From positions 1-64,000 of the forward strand of contig JACMJM010000019.1 of assembly GCA_014380615.1 (NCBI GenBank): 64,000 bases of DNA, given 5' to 3'. A program made the position numbers and the translations under genes. Of the stretch, positions 53,973 through 61,893 are shown in pieces (the first letter of the stretch is position 1; each line of letters starts with the position of its first letter). A model generated the notes under the pieces. That model was not told where the DNA came from, did no database searches, and worked only from the letters and a program-made list of their open reading frames with translations. Source of the stretch: Sphingobacteriaceae bacterium. Its GTDB lineage: Bacteria; Bacteroidota; Bacteroidia; Sphingobacteriales; Sphingobacteriaceae.

Positions 53973-55406
53973 ATGCAAGCACTAAGAATCTTATTTTTCC
54001 TTTTAATCAGTCCTTTTATTTTGTTGGCTCAAAACACCACGGTTAGTCCTGTAAAAAATGCCAGACGACAGCTGATGGGGCTTCAGGCTGATCTAATTCG
54101 CGGGCCCTACCTGCAAATGGCTACGCCCACTAGCATGACGGTAAGATGGCGTACCGGCGTGTACGACAGAAGCCGGGTAAAATACGGCCTAAGCAGTAAT
54201 AATTTAAGTATGAAGACCGATGATTCGACCTTGGTTAACGAACACATCATTACACTCACCGGGCTTAAACCTTCCACCAAATACTATTATACAGTAGGGA
54301 ATTTAGCAGATACAACACTTCAGGGTGATGCTGAAAACTATTTTTACACCTTTCCGGAGAAGGACAGTGAACAATTGATACGGATTGCGGGATTTGGCGA
54401 TTGCGGAAACAACTCACTTAATCAGCGGAACGTTAAAAGTCAGGTACTCAAATACTTGGGAAACAATTATCTAAATGCTTGGATTTTGATGGGAGACAAT
54501 GCCTATTCTGATGGTACAGATGCGGAGTTTCAAGCCAAATTCTTTAATGTTTATAAAGACGATCTTTTAAAGAAGTATCCTCTATATCCAGTACCGGGCA
54601 ATCATGACTATCATGATTTTCATTCCGCCTCCGCAACCGATCAGAATAAAATGGCCTATTATCAGAACTTCTCTGTTCCCACAAAAGGAGAAGCGGGCGG
54701 CGTTCCGTCAAATACCGAATCATATTATTCCTACGATATTGGAAACGTGCATTTCCTGGCGCTTGACTCTTATGGCCCCGATAATAAGGGCCTGCACATG
54801 TATGATGAAATGAGCGAGCAGGTAGAATGGGTGAAAAAAGATTTGAAAGCGAATAAAAGCAAATGGGTAGTGGCTTACTGGCATCATCCACCTTATACCA
54901 TGGGATCTCACGATTCAGACAAAGAATCCTTATTGGTTAAAATTCGCCAAAACTTTATCAAGACTATCGAAGAATACGGGGTTGATCTGGTGCTTTGTGG
55001 TCATAGCCATGTTTACGAACGTACAAAGCTAATCAAAGGCTATTATGGATTGGAGTCGGAATTCGATTCTAAGAAACACGAACTAAGCACTTCTACAGCT
55101 CTGTATGACGGAAGCAGGAATTCTGCCCCCTATATCAAAACTTCTAAAGATAATCAGGGAACGGTTTACGTTGTAAGCGGATCTGCCGGTGCATTGGGTG
55201 GCCATAAAGCTACCTATCCGCACAATGCCATGTTTTATTCAAACAATGAGGTGGGAGGTGTGGTGATGCTTGAAGTTCAGGGTAACAGGCTTGACTTAAA
55301 ATGGGTTTGTTCGGACGGAAAAATAGGAGATCATTTCACCATGATGAAGGATGTTGAGAAAGACGAATTAAGAGTTTTGAAACAGGATAAAAAACTAACG
55401 AAATAA
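53973..55406 (+). CDS. Second purple acid phosphatase-like metallophosphoesterase
   Basis: The 477-residue protein has a signal peptide (ILFFLLISPFILLAQ) and a purple-acid-phosphatase N-terminal domain (about 38-125; LIRGPYLQMATPTSMTVRWR). The catalytic domain has metal motifs GFGDCGNN, LMGDNAYSDG, GNHDYHD, YWHHPPYT and GHSHVYERT, all intact. It lies 6 bp after the peroxidase gene, so it is in the same transcript. It shares only domain layout with the enzyme at 50736, so the two probably differ in substrate. Confidence 0.88.
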   Translation: MQALRILFFLLISPFILLAQNTTVSPVKNARRQLMGLQADLIRGPYLQMATPTSMTVRWRTGVYDRSRVKYGLSSNNLSMKTDDSTLVNEHIITLTGLKPSTKYYYTVGNLADTTLQGDAENYFYTFPEKDSEQLIRIAGFGDCGNNSLNQRNVKSQVLKYLGNNYLNAWILMGDNAYSDGTDAEFQAKFFNVYKDDLLKKYPLYPVPGNHDYHDFHSASATDQNKMAYYQNFSVPTKGEAGGVPSNTESYYSYDIGNVHFLALDSYGPDNKGLHMYDEMSEQVEWVKKDLKANKSKWVVAYWHHPPYTMGSHDSDKESLLVKIRQNFIKTIEEYGVDLVLCGHSHVYERTKLIKGYYGLESEFDSKKHELSTSTALYDGSRNSAPYIKTSKDNQGTVYVVSGSAGALGGHKATYPHNAMFYSNNEVGGVVMLEVQGNRLDLKWVCSDGKIGDHFTMMKDVEKDELRVLKQDKKLTK

Positions 55407-55463
55407 TTTAATCTTTATATTCTTGGCTGGTGCCTGAAACCGCTTCTTTTTTATTTTTCAAGT

Positions 55464-56504
55464 ATGCGTAACCTTATATTTTTATTAATTTCTGTTAGTT
55501 TATTCTCCTGCCAGGAAAAAATGGCACCCATAGCCGCAAATGCACTAAAGCCATCGGTAATTACCGAAGCCGCCTCGCATGATACAGATGATCCCGCCAT
55601 TTGGATTAATCCGGCCGACCACACCAGCAGCCTTATTGTTGGTACAGATAAAGATACAGACGGTGCCCTCTATTTATATGATATGAATGGTAAAGTAATA
55701 AAAAAATCCATCACATTAAAGCGTCCAAACAATGTCGACATTGCCTACGGCATGGTGATTAATGGAAACCCCACCGCGCTTGCGGTAACTACCGAAAGAG
55801 AGAGCAACAGAATCAGGGTTTTTTCAATGCCCGATCTGAAAGCTATAGACAATGGTGGAATTGAAGTGTTTACAGATGAAACAGAACGGGGGCCGATGGG
55901 TGTTGCGTTGTATACCAGGCCGTCTGACAAAAAGATTTTTGCTGTTGTAGGTCGCAAATCGGGACCTAAAGAGAACTATTTATGGCAGTATGAACTATTT
56001 CTACAAGCCGATGGGAGCATAGGTGCTAAATTGGTTCGAAAATTCGGCTCTTACAGCGGGAAAAAGGAAATTGAAGCCATTGCCATTGATAATCAAAAAG
56101 GCTTTCTTTACTATTCTGATGAAGGCGTAGGCATTCGCAAGTACTACGCCGACCCTGCCAAAAACGACAACCGGCAACTGGCACTTTTTGGTGAGAAAGA
56201 TTTCAAAGAGGATCACGAGGGAATCTCCATTTATCAAACATCAGATAGTACCGGGTACATTATGGTATCCAATCAGCAGACGAACAGTTTTATGGTTTAC
56301 TCTCGCGAAGGCAATGGCGCAAAACCAAACGAACATACGCTATTGAAGGAAATTCCATTTTCTACCATCGAAAGCGACGGCTCGGATGTAACTAACCTTA
56401 ATCTGGGCCCCAAATTTCCGAAAGGGATGTTTGTGGCTATGAGCAATGGTAAAGTATTTCATTATTACGACTGGAGGGATATTGAAAAGTTATTAGTACA
56501 ATAA
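55464..56504 (+). CDS. Beta-propeller phytase lipoprotein
   Basis: The 346-residue product has a lipoprotein signal (MRNLIFLLISVSLFSCQEK, Cys16) and the beta-propeller phytase layout. Visible are SHDTDDPAIWINPADHTSSL, IVGTDKDTDGALYLYDMNGK, KRPNNVDIAYGM, KFGSYSGKKEIEAIAIDN and DHEGISIYQTSDSTGYIMVS. The acidic clusters form the calcium and phosphate sites of this family. The enzyme removes phosphate groups from inositol hexakisphosphate at the cell surface. It is the last gene of the receptor-phosphatase run, 57 bp after the previous gene. Confidence 0.92.
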   Translation: MRNLIFLLISVSLFSCQEKMAPIAANALKPSVITEAASHDTDDPAIWINPADHTSSLIVGTDKDTDGALYLYDMNGKVIKKSITLKRPNNVDIAYGMVINGNPTALAVTTERESNRIRVFSMPDLKAIDNGGIEVFTDETERGPMGVALYTRPSDKKIFAVVGRKSGPKENYLWQYELFLQADGSIGAKLVRKFGSYSGKKEIEAIAIDNQKGFLYYSDEGVGIRKYYADPAKNDNRQLALFGEKDFKEDHEGISIYQTSDSTGYIMVSNQQTNSFMVYSREGNGAKPNEHTLLKEIPFSTIESDGSDVTNLNLGPKFPKGMFVAMSNGKVFHYYDWRDIEKLLVQ

Positions 56505-56595
56505 AGAGCGGGGCAGGTACATGGTTTTTTGCATATTCGCTTAATCCTCTTTTTATTGCTCTGAAACTTTTGTAAGTTTAAGAAAATATAAAGCT

Positions 56596-57144
56596 ATGGT
56601 CGATAATGCTTTTAATTTTTCCGGAGGCCCGTCGGGCCAATGGAAAGTGATAAAAATGGAAACCTTAATAGGTGAACCACTTCAGGATGTATCTCACATC
56701 AATGTATCCCCCGCTTCTGTTTCAGTATCACAGGAAGAAATCTGGACCTTAAAAGGCGTGGTAAGTAATCTGAGGTATACAGAAAAACAAGAAAAGGATA
56801 GTTTGCAGGCGATTCAGGAAAATCTTGGCAGATCGCACGCTATCTGCGCAGCGCTTATTCCAATGCGTAAATCTGAAGCATGGTGGGGCCTTGCACAGGA
56901 TGAAAGGAGAGCAATATTTGAAAAGCAGTCGCAACACACTCAAACGGGCTTAAAATATTTGCCTGCGATAGCCCGAAAGTTATATCATTGCAGAGACATC
57001 GGAGGGCCTTTTGATTTTTTAACCTGGTTCGAATTCGCGCCCTCGCATGCTAATGCTTTTGAAGAACTTGTAACCAGACTGAGAAGTACAGAAGAGTGGA
57101 GTTATGTGGATAGAGAAATTGATATTCGGATGATAAGGGCTTAG
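56596..57144 (+). CDS. Chlorite dismutase-like haem-family protein
   Basis: The 182-residue protein has the short chlorite dismutase/HemQ-like fold pattern. It shows SEAWWGLAQDERRAIFEKQS, HTQTGLKYLPAIARKLYHCR, DIGGPFDFLTWFEFAPSHAN and the closing STEEWSYVDREIDIRMIR. The His in KLYHCR is the probable proximal haem ligand. Members bind haem b and either decompose chlorite or, as HemQ, make haem; the residue deciding between these is not certain from inspection. It starts 91 bp after the phytase gene on the same strand and has no signal peptide, so its link to the phosphatases may be accidental. Confidence 0.7.
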   Translation: MVDNAFNFSGGPSGQWKVIKMETLIGEPLQDVSHINVSPASVSVSQEEIWTLKGVVSNLRYTEKQEKDSLQAIQENLGRSHAICAALIPMRKSEAWWGLAQDERRAIFEKQSQHTQTGLKYLPAIARKLYHCRDIGGPFDFLTWFEFAPSHANAFEELVTRLRSTEEWSYVDREIDIRMIRA

Positions 57145-57161
57145 CCTTTTTTTCGTTAAAC

Positions 57162-57190
57162 TTAATAGCATATTAATATTTAGTTGATGT
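57162..57190 (+). promoter_or_regulatory. 11-bp phased repeats upstream of glycosyltransferase
   Basis: TTAATAG (57162-57168), TTAATAT (57173-57179) and TTGATGT (57184-57190) start exactly 11 bp apart. They lie 75 bp before the ATG at 57266, in the spacer after the chlorite dismutase-like gene. This is one of the cleanest copies of the candidate operator. Confidence 0.45.
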
Positions 57191-57265
57191 AGATAGCTGA
57201 CTTTTACGTCACAGTGTTTTATTCGTTTTTCCGGGGCTAAGCAGGCTCCGGGAAAACTTTTTTAT

Positions 57266-58261
57266 ATGAAGATACTCTACGCGATTCAAGGTACTGGCAA
57301 CGGCCATTTAAGCAGGGCCATGGATATAATCCCATGTCTCCAAAAGCACGGCGAAGTTGATATACTGGTAAGCGGCATTCAGGGAGATCTTAGTCTGCCT
57401 TTCCCGATAACTTATCAATACAGGGGTTTAAGCTTTATTTTCGGTAAAAGCGGGGGTGTTAACCTTTGGAAAACTTTCGCTCGCACCAACATCAGAAGGT
57501 TTGTAAAAAATTTTAACGATTTACCCCTTGACCAGTATAACCTTATTATCAATGATTTTGAGCCTGTATCAGCATGGGCCTGTTATTTCAAAAGTAAAGG
57601 ATGTGTAGGGCTAAGCCATCAGGCCGCGGTTTTAACCGAGGGCTATGCCGTGCCAGACAGTGTCGACAGAATCGGGAAGCTTATTCTGGAACATTATGCG
57701 CCTGCGAATACCAAATACGGCTTTCACTTCTCTGGCGACGGTGAGAATATTTTTACACCGGTTATCCGCGGGCAGGTAAGAGGTCATCAGGTTTCAAATG
57801 AAGGGCATTACACAGTTTACCTGCCATCGTACGATGATAAACGTTTGATAAAGCAATTGTCTGTTTATGAAAATGTGAACTGGGAAATATTTTCAAAACA
57901 CAATAAAAAAGAATACCGGTCTAAAAATATTACCATTTACCCCATAAATAACGAACGTTTTACGGCAAGCATGGCTTCTTCTGCCGGCGTGTTATGCGGT
58001 GCCGGATTTGAAACGCCCGCCGAAGCACTTTTCCTCGGAAAAAAATTGCTGGTTATACCTATGAAAAATCAATACGAGCAGCATTTGAACGCTGCGGCTT
58101 TAAAGGCTATGGGCGTACAGGTGCTAAAAAATCTCAAGCCGAAAAATGAACCGATTATCAGGGGCTGGCTGGAGGAGGGGAAAGTTATCCCTGTTGATTA
58201 TCCTGATATAACCCAGGAAATTATTGATCGTATCGTAGCAAATCACGCTACCAGGTATTAG
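57266..58261 (+). CDS. GT-B glycosyltransferase (MurG/UGT-like), candidate glycolipid synthase
   Basis: The 331-residue protein opens with MKILYAIQGTGNGHLSRAMD, the acceptor-side glycine loop of GT28/UGT-like enzymes. The C-terminal nucleotide-sugar site is at about 245-285 (VLCGAGFETPAEALFLGKKL, VIPMKNQYEQHLNAAALKAM). No membrane helix is present; such enzymes sit on the inner face of the membrane. It is convergent with the PlcP-like metallophosphoesterase ending 97 bp downstream. In other bacteria a glycosyltransferase (Agt) next to PlcP makes glycolipids from diacylglycerol during phosphate starvation. That role is inferred here from the pair and from the upstream 11-bp repeats. Confidence 0.8.
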   Translation: MKILYAIQGTGNGHLSRAMDIIPCLQKHGEVDILVSGIQGDLSLPFPITYQYRGLSFIFGKSGGVNLWKTFARTNIRRFVKNFNDLPLDQYNLIINDFEPVSAWACYFKSKGCVGLSHQAAVLTEGYAVPDSVDRIGKLILEHYAPANTKYGFHFSGDGENIFTPVIRGQVRGHQVSNEGHYTVYLPSYDDKRLIKQLSVYENVNWEIFSKHNKKEYRSKNITIYPINNERFTASMASSAGVLCGAGFETPAEALFLGKKLLVIPMKNQYEQHLNAAALKAMGVQVLKNLKPKNEPIIRGWLEEGKVIPVDYPDITQEIIDRIVANHATRY

Positions 58262-58358
58262 TAATAAGTAATAAGTAAAAAGTTAAAATTCAAAAATCAA
58301 GATTCAAAACAGCGAAAACATAAATCGATTTGCCAGTTTAAGCTTAACATACCACTAC

Positions 58359-59212
58359 CTAACTATTTTCCTTAATACTTTCTAATAATGTTTTGATGTT
58401 CAGCATTGCGTTCAAATCCTGCGAGTCGGTGGGGTCTGTAGAATCAATTGCGGTCGATTCGAATTGCTGCGCTTCGTATTTGAATATGGACCATTCGCCG
58501 TTATGGTATTCTAAAGAAGTTAAATTTTCTACCCAATCGCCGGAATTAAGGTAAAGTACTTTTCCCTCAGTGGTTTCAATTTCACGTATTTCGGGCTGAT
58601 GGATATGTCCGCAAATTACATAGCTGTAACCGTTTTCAATAGCCAGTTCCGCCGCTGTAATCTCAAATTTGTTAATAAACTTTACCGCGTCTTTAAAATG
58701 TGCCTTAATTCGTTTCGAAAAACTCATTTTTTCCCGGCCCATCAGGTTAAGGCACCAGTTAACCATGCTGTTAATCAAAATTAAACTGTCGTAACCAATC
58801 GCTCCCAGCTTAGCCAGCCATTTCGAGTTTTGCATCGTTACATCGAAAACATCACCATGAAAAATCCAGGCTTTTTTGCCGTCAAGATTTAATACAAGTT
58901 TGTTTTGAAGTTTAAAGCTCCCCACTTCCAAATTGGCAAACTTTCTCAGCATTCATCGTGATTTCCGGTTAAATAGTAAACCGGTATATTTTCGGTCACG
59001 AATTTCATTATTCTTCTTACAACCTTCATATGGCTCTCGGGCCAGTACGATTTACTAAATTGCCAGATATCTATAATATCTCCGTTTAGCACGATTGTTT
59101 TAGGGTTAATGCTTTTAAGGTACTGTAAAAGTTCTTTTGATCGGCAGCCGTAGGTTCCCAGATGTATATCAGACAGGATAACTAAGTCAACATCTCTTTT
59201 AGACATACTCAA
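58359..59212 (-). pseudogene. PlcP-like metallophosphoesterase, split by an apparent one-base frameshift
   Basis: Two overlapping minus-strand frames together make one complete protein of about 284 residues. The first (59212-58946, 88 residues) carries LVILSDIHLGTYGCRSKELL, LNGDIIDIWQF, the WPESH stretch and YYLTGNHDE, then ends Cys-stop. The second (58952-58359, 197 residues) continues MLRKFANLEVGSFKLQNKLV, then IFHGDVFD, VICGHIHQPEIR and LNSGDWVENLTS. The junction reads GATGAATGCTGAG; one extra A after GAA would restore HDE-MLRKF. All metal motifs survive. The layout matches the PlcP branch of the LpxH-like family, which cuts phospholipids to diacylglycerol under phosphate limitation. It may be a sequencing error, a recent mutation, or two coupled polypeptides (ATG and TGA overlap). 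Confidence 0.7.
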
Positions 59213-59290
59213 AAGAAGGTATTGGGAATTAGTTTGATGTTAAGCCAGGGTAACTTAATTGCTATCTTATATTTCAAAATCATGAAAAAC

Positions 59291-59319
59291 TTAATATACA
59301 GTTAATATGATCTTAGGTA
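59291..59319. promoter_or_regulatory. 11-bp phased repeats in divergent promoter of PlcP-like and unknown gene
   Basis: TTAATAT (59291-59297), TTAATAT (59302-59308) and TTAGGTA (59313-59319) start exactly 11 bp apart; the first two are identical. They end 25 bp before the ATG at 59345 and start 78 bp before the PlcP-like start at 59212, so they could serve both. This is the clearest copy in the window. Confidence 0.48.
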
Positions 59320-59344
59320 ATTTACATTCCCTAATTACATATTT

Positions 59345-59713
59345 ATGGCGGTCCAAATTAAAAACACCTCGTTTCTCTACACCTGTAAAGAAAACTACTT
59401 TCTGGGAATTCTACCTGCTGATCCGCGATCACGGGATAAAGAGGGTTATAAAGCTTTGGTAAAAATAGCGCGAACGTATTTTTCGGCGGGCTTATACGAG
59501 CCTATCGCCCAATATCTTACCGAAGGGCGTTACTTTCTGAAACTATGGTCGGCCTATCTTACACTTGAGTATGGAAAGCCCGATAGCGAACTTACTGAAA
59601 CCTGTATAACGGTGATAAAGAATACTGTAAGTAAGTATTCCGATGAACTCCCCCCGGAGCAGGAACAGTTTTTCAGAGAGTACCTTGAGCAGAGATTTGC
59701 AGCGATAAATTAA
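59345..59713 (+). CDS. Uncharacterised 122-residue protein
   Basis: The product begins MAVQIKNTSFLYTCKENYFL and contains ALVKIARTYFSAGLYEPIAQ, KLWSAYLTLEYGKPDSELTE and PPEQEQFFREYLEQRFAAIN. It is helical, soluble and without signal peptide; I do not recognise the family. It shares the phased-repeat promoter region with the PlcP-like gene, so it may be induced together with lipid remodelling. Confidence 0.65.
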   Translation: MAVQIKNTSFLYTCKENYFLGILPADPRSRDKEGYKALVKIARTYFSAGLYEPIAQYLTEGRYFLKLWSAYLTLEYGKPDSELTETCITVIKNTVSKYSDELPPEQEQFFREYLEQRFAAIN

Positions 59714-59825
59714 GCTTAATTTAACAAAAGAAGGGCATATGTAATGCCTGAATTATCTTTTCGTTACTTTTTTACCGCCCCGAGGAAAGTATGTTTTCTG
59801 CGTCTACTTTCGCAAGAAAAAAAGC

Positions 59826-61355
59826 ATGAATTCTTTAAAATCTTTTCTATTTCTTATTGCTGCCGCATCGCTGGCTTCGGCTTGCAAAAAAAACAACCCC
59901 GAAGCGGTTGTTGAGCAGGAACAAATTGTAGCGGAAAATCCCGCGACATTTAAAGAAGTTTCAACCATCACTCTCGGTACAACTGGAGCTGCGGAAATCT
60001 CGGCCTACGATCCTACAACAAAGAAACTTTTTGTTGTAAATAATTCAATAGCCTCTAAAGTTGATGTAATAGACCTGAGCAATTTTCCTACGATCACTAA
60101 GGTTCAAACACTCGATTTCTCTACCACCAGCGGAGTGGCCAACTGCGTAGCTGTTTCAAACGGACTTCTGGCGGTAGCTCTTGAAGCTACAGTTAAAACT
60201 GATAACGGAAGTATCGCGGTTTTAAATACCACTACTTTAACCGAAACCCGGAGGGTAACGGTGGGTGCTTTACCAGATATGGTGACTTTTAGTACCGACG
60301 GGAACTTTATAGTGAGCGCAAATGAAGGCGAGCCCAATGCAAATTATACCGTTGATCCTCCAGGATCAATCTCGATTATCGACATTAAGAATAACTATTC
60401 GGTTAAAACTCTCGACTTCGCCGGTTTTGAAGCCACGCTTGCGGCTTTAAAGACAAACGGATTTAGAGTATACGGCCCCAACGCTACACTTGCCAAAGAT
60501 GTAGAACCGGAATATGTAACTATCTCGGCCGATTCTAAAAAGGCTTGGGTAACCCTACAGGAAAATAACGCGATTGCCGAAGTAGATTTGATAACAGGCA
60601 CCATATTAAGAGTGCTGCCTCTTGGCGTTAAAGACATCAGCCTTGCCGCCAACGCTTTCGATGTAAGCGATCAGGATAGCAAAACGGAACTTGGCACCTG
60701 GCCGGTTAAAGCGTTTTATCTTCCCGACGCTATATCCATGTTTACCGTCGGTAATTCCTCATACCTGGCACTGGCAAACGAGGGCGATACTCGTGATTAC
60801 GGTGCCGCATTTAACGAAGAGGTAAGAGTATCGGCCTTGAGCTTAGATCCAACCCGGTTTCCTAATGCCGCAACACTAAAGCTAAGTGCGAATTTAGGCA
60901 GGCTTACAGTTACCCGGGCAAACGGCGACACCGATGGCGACGGAGATTATGACGAATTGTATAGTACCGGAGGAAGAAGCGTTACCATTTTGAACGCCAA
61001 CAATGGCCAGCTTGTGGCAGAAATAGGCAAAGACCTTGAGCAACGGGTAATTGCGGCGGCAAAATACGACGACACCCGTTCTGATAATAAAGGTGTAGAG
61101 GTGGAATCCGTAACTGTAAATAAAGTTAATGGCCAAACAATAGCCTTCATCGGCATGGAGCGCTCGGATATGATTGCGGTTTATGATGTTAGTAATCCTG
61201 CCAGCCCTGTATTCTTGCAATTATTCTCTACCGGCGATGCTCCCGAAGGTTTATTGTACATTAAACCCAAAGACAGCCCTAATGGCCGAAGTATTCTGGT
61301 AGTATCGAGTGAGGGCGATGGTTCGGTGAAGTTGTACCAGCCGGATAAAATTTAA
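59826..61355 (+). CDS. Choice-of-anchor I family beta-propeller lipoprotein
   Basis: The 509-residue product has a lipoprotein signal (MNSLKSFLFLIAAASLASAC, Cys20) and propeller repeats (ISAYDPTTKKLFVVNNSIAS, LPDMVTFSTDGNFIVSANEG, EPEYVTISADSKKAWVTLQE). It has the family-typical calcium-type loop GDTDGDGDYDELYSTGGRS and the closing SRSILVVSSEGDGS-like region (residues GRSILVVSSEGDG). These surface proteins are often found with phosphatases or nucleases, but no catalytic residues are certain. It may be part of the phosphate island; the role is unknown. Confidence 0.82.
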   Translation: MNSLKSFLFLIAAASLASACKKNNPEAVVEQEQIVAENPATFKEVSTITLGTTGAAEISAYDPTTKKLFVVNNSIASKVDVIDLSNFPTITKVQTLDFSTTSGVANCVAVSNGLLAVALEATVKTDNGSIAVLNTTTLTETRRVTVGALPDMVTFSTDGNFIVSANEGEPNANYTVDPPGSISIIDIKNNYSVKTLDFAGFEATLAALKTNGFRVYGPNATLAKDVEPEYVTISADSKKAWVTLQENNAIAEVDLITGTILRVLPLGVKDISLAANAFDVSDQDSKTELGTWPVKAFYLPDAISMFTVGNSSYLALANEGDTRDYGAAFNEEVRVSALSLDPTRFPNAATLKLSANLGRLTVTRANGDTDGDGDYDELYSTGGRSVTILNANNGQLVAEIGKDLEQRVIAAAKYDDTRSDNKGVEVESVTVNKVNGQTIAFIGMERSDMIAVYDVSNPASPVFLQLFSTGDAPEGLLYIKPKDSPNGRSILVVSSEGDGSVKLYQPDKI

Positions 61356-61357
61356 AT

Positions 61358-61438
61358 AAAGAACCCGGTATGGTAATAAGGTCCGTTTTCGGGAAGGTAT
61401 AGTAATCCTCACCATACTTATTCGTTATACGGGTCTTT
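61358..61438 (+). terminator. Long imperfect inverted repeat after choice-of-anchor gene
   Basis: AAAGAACCCGGTATGGTAAT (from 61358) is largely complementary to CTTATTCGTTATACGGGTCT (61417-61436), with small bulges, and is followed by TTGTTTATTATT. It lies 3 bp after the stop and is the likely terminator. Confidence 0.5.
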
Positions 61439-61482
61439 GTTTATTATTACTGGATATTTCATTGCAAGTTTACCATGGGTTA

Positions 61483-61529
61483 AGTGTTTAGATTTGATAA
61501 CTATTTAAAAGTTGTCAAATCTAAACACT
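61483..61529. repeat. 20-bp stem palindrome of unknown origin
   Basis: AGTGTTTAGATTTGA (61483-61497) and TCAAATCTAAACACT (61515-61529) are perfect inverted repeats. The stem continues with T-G and AACT/AGTT around the 7-nt loop ATTTAAA. It sits directly upstream of the weak frame at 61531. It could be a terminator, an operator or the footprint of a small mobile element. Confidence 0.6.
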
Positions 61530-61587
61530 CTTGATTTTTCAGCTATTTGAAAATAAATTATATACTAACCTGAGCTCAATTGTAATT

Positions 61588-61818
61588 ATGACGTCCAAGG
61601 GAGAAGTGGGCTTTCTCTCTTTTGGAGAACCGACCATCGGGAAGCTCATTGAGAAAGTTAGAACGAAGTCTGCGCCGCTTAAAACGCAGGCAGCCGTTTC
61701 CAACGCTGTCTGGCGTTCAATAATTTTAAAAAGCGATTTCCCTGATTTGTTTACCGCGTTGAGGTATGGCGTAAAAAGTTTTTTTTTCTATATTACCGGA
61801 CGGAGTGTTGTTGTTTAA
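61588..61818 (+). CDS. Doubtful small protein
   Basis: From ATG 61588 the frame encodes 76 residues (MTSKGEVGFLSFGEPTIGKL, KSDFPDLFTALRYGVKSFFF and so on); a TTG at 61531 would give 95. No family is recognised. It is kept because the frame is open where neighbouring frames are not and the residue composition is protein-like, but it may be non-coding or a gene remnant. Confidence 0.3.
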   Translation: MTSKGEVGFLSFGEPTIGKLIEKVRTKSAPLKTQAAVSNAVWRSIILKSDFPDLFTALRYGVKSFFFYITGRSVVV

Positions 61819-61893
61819 AGATGATTTAAGAGTGCTACACTTAACTCTTAAACCAGAGGGGAGACGGCTAAAAGCTCGGACCTGTTTAAGTAA

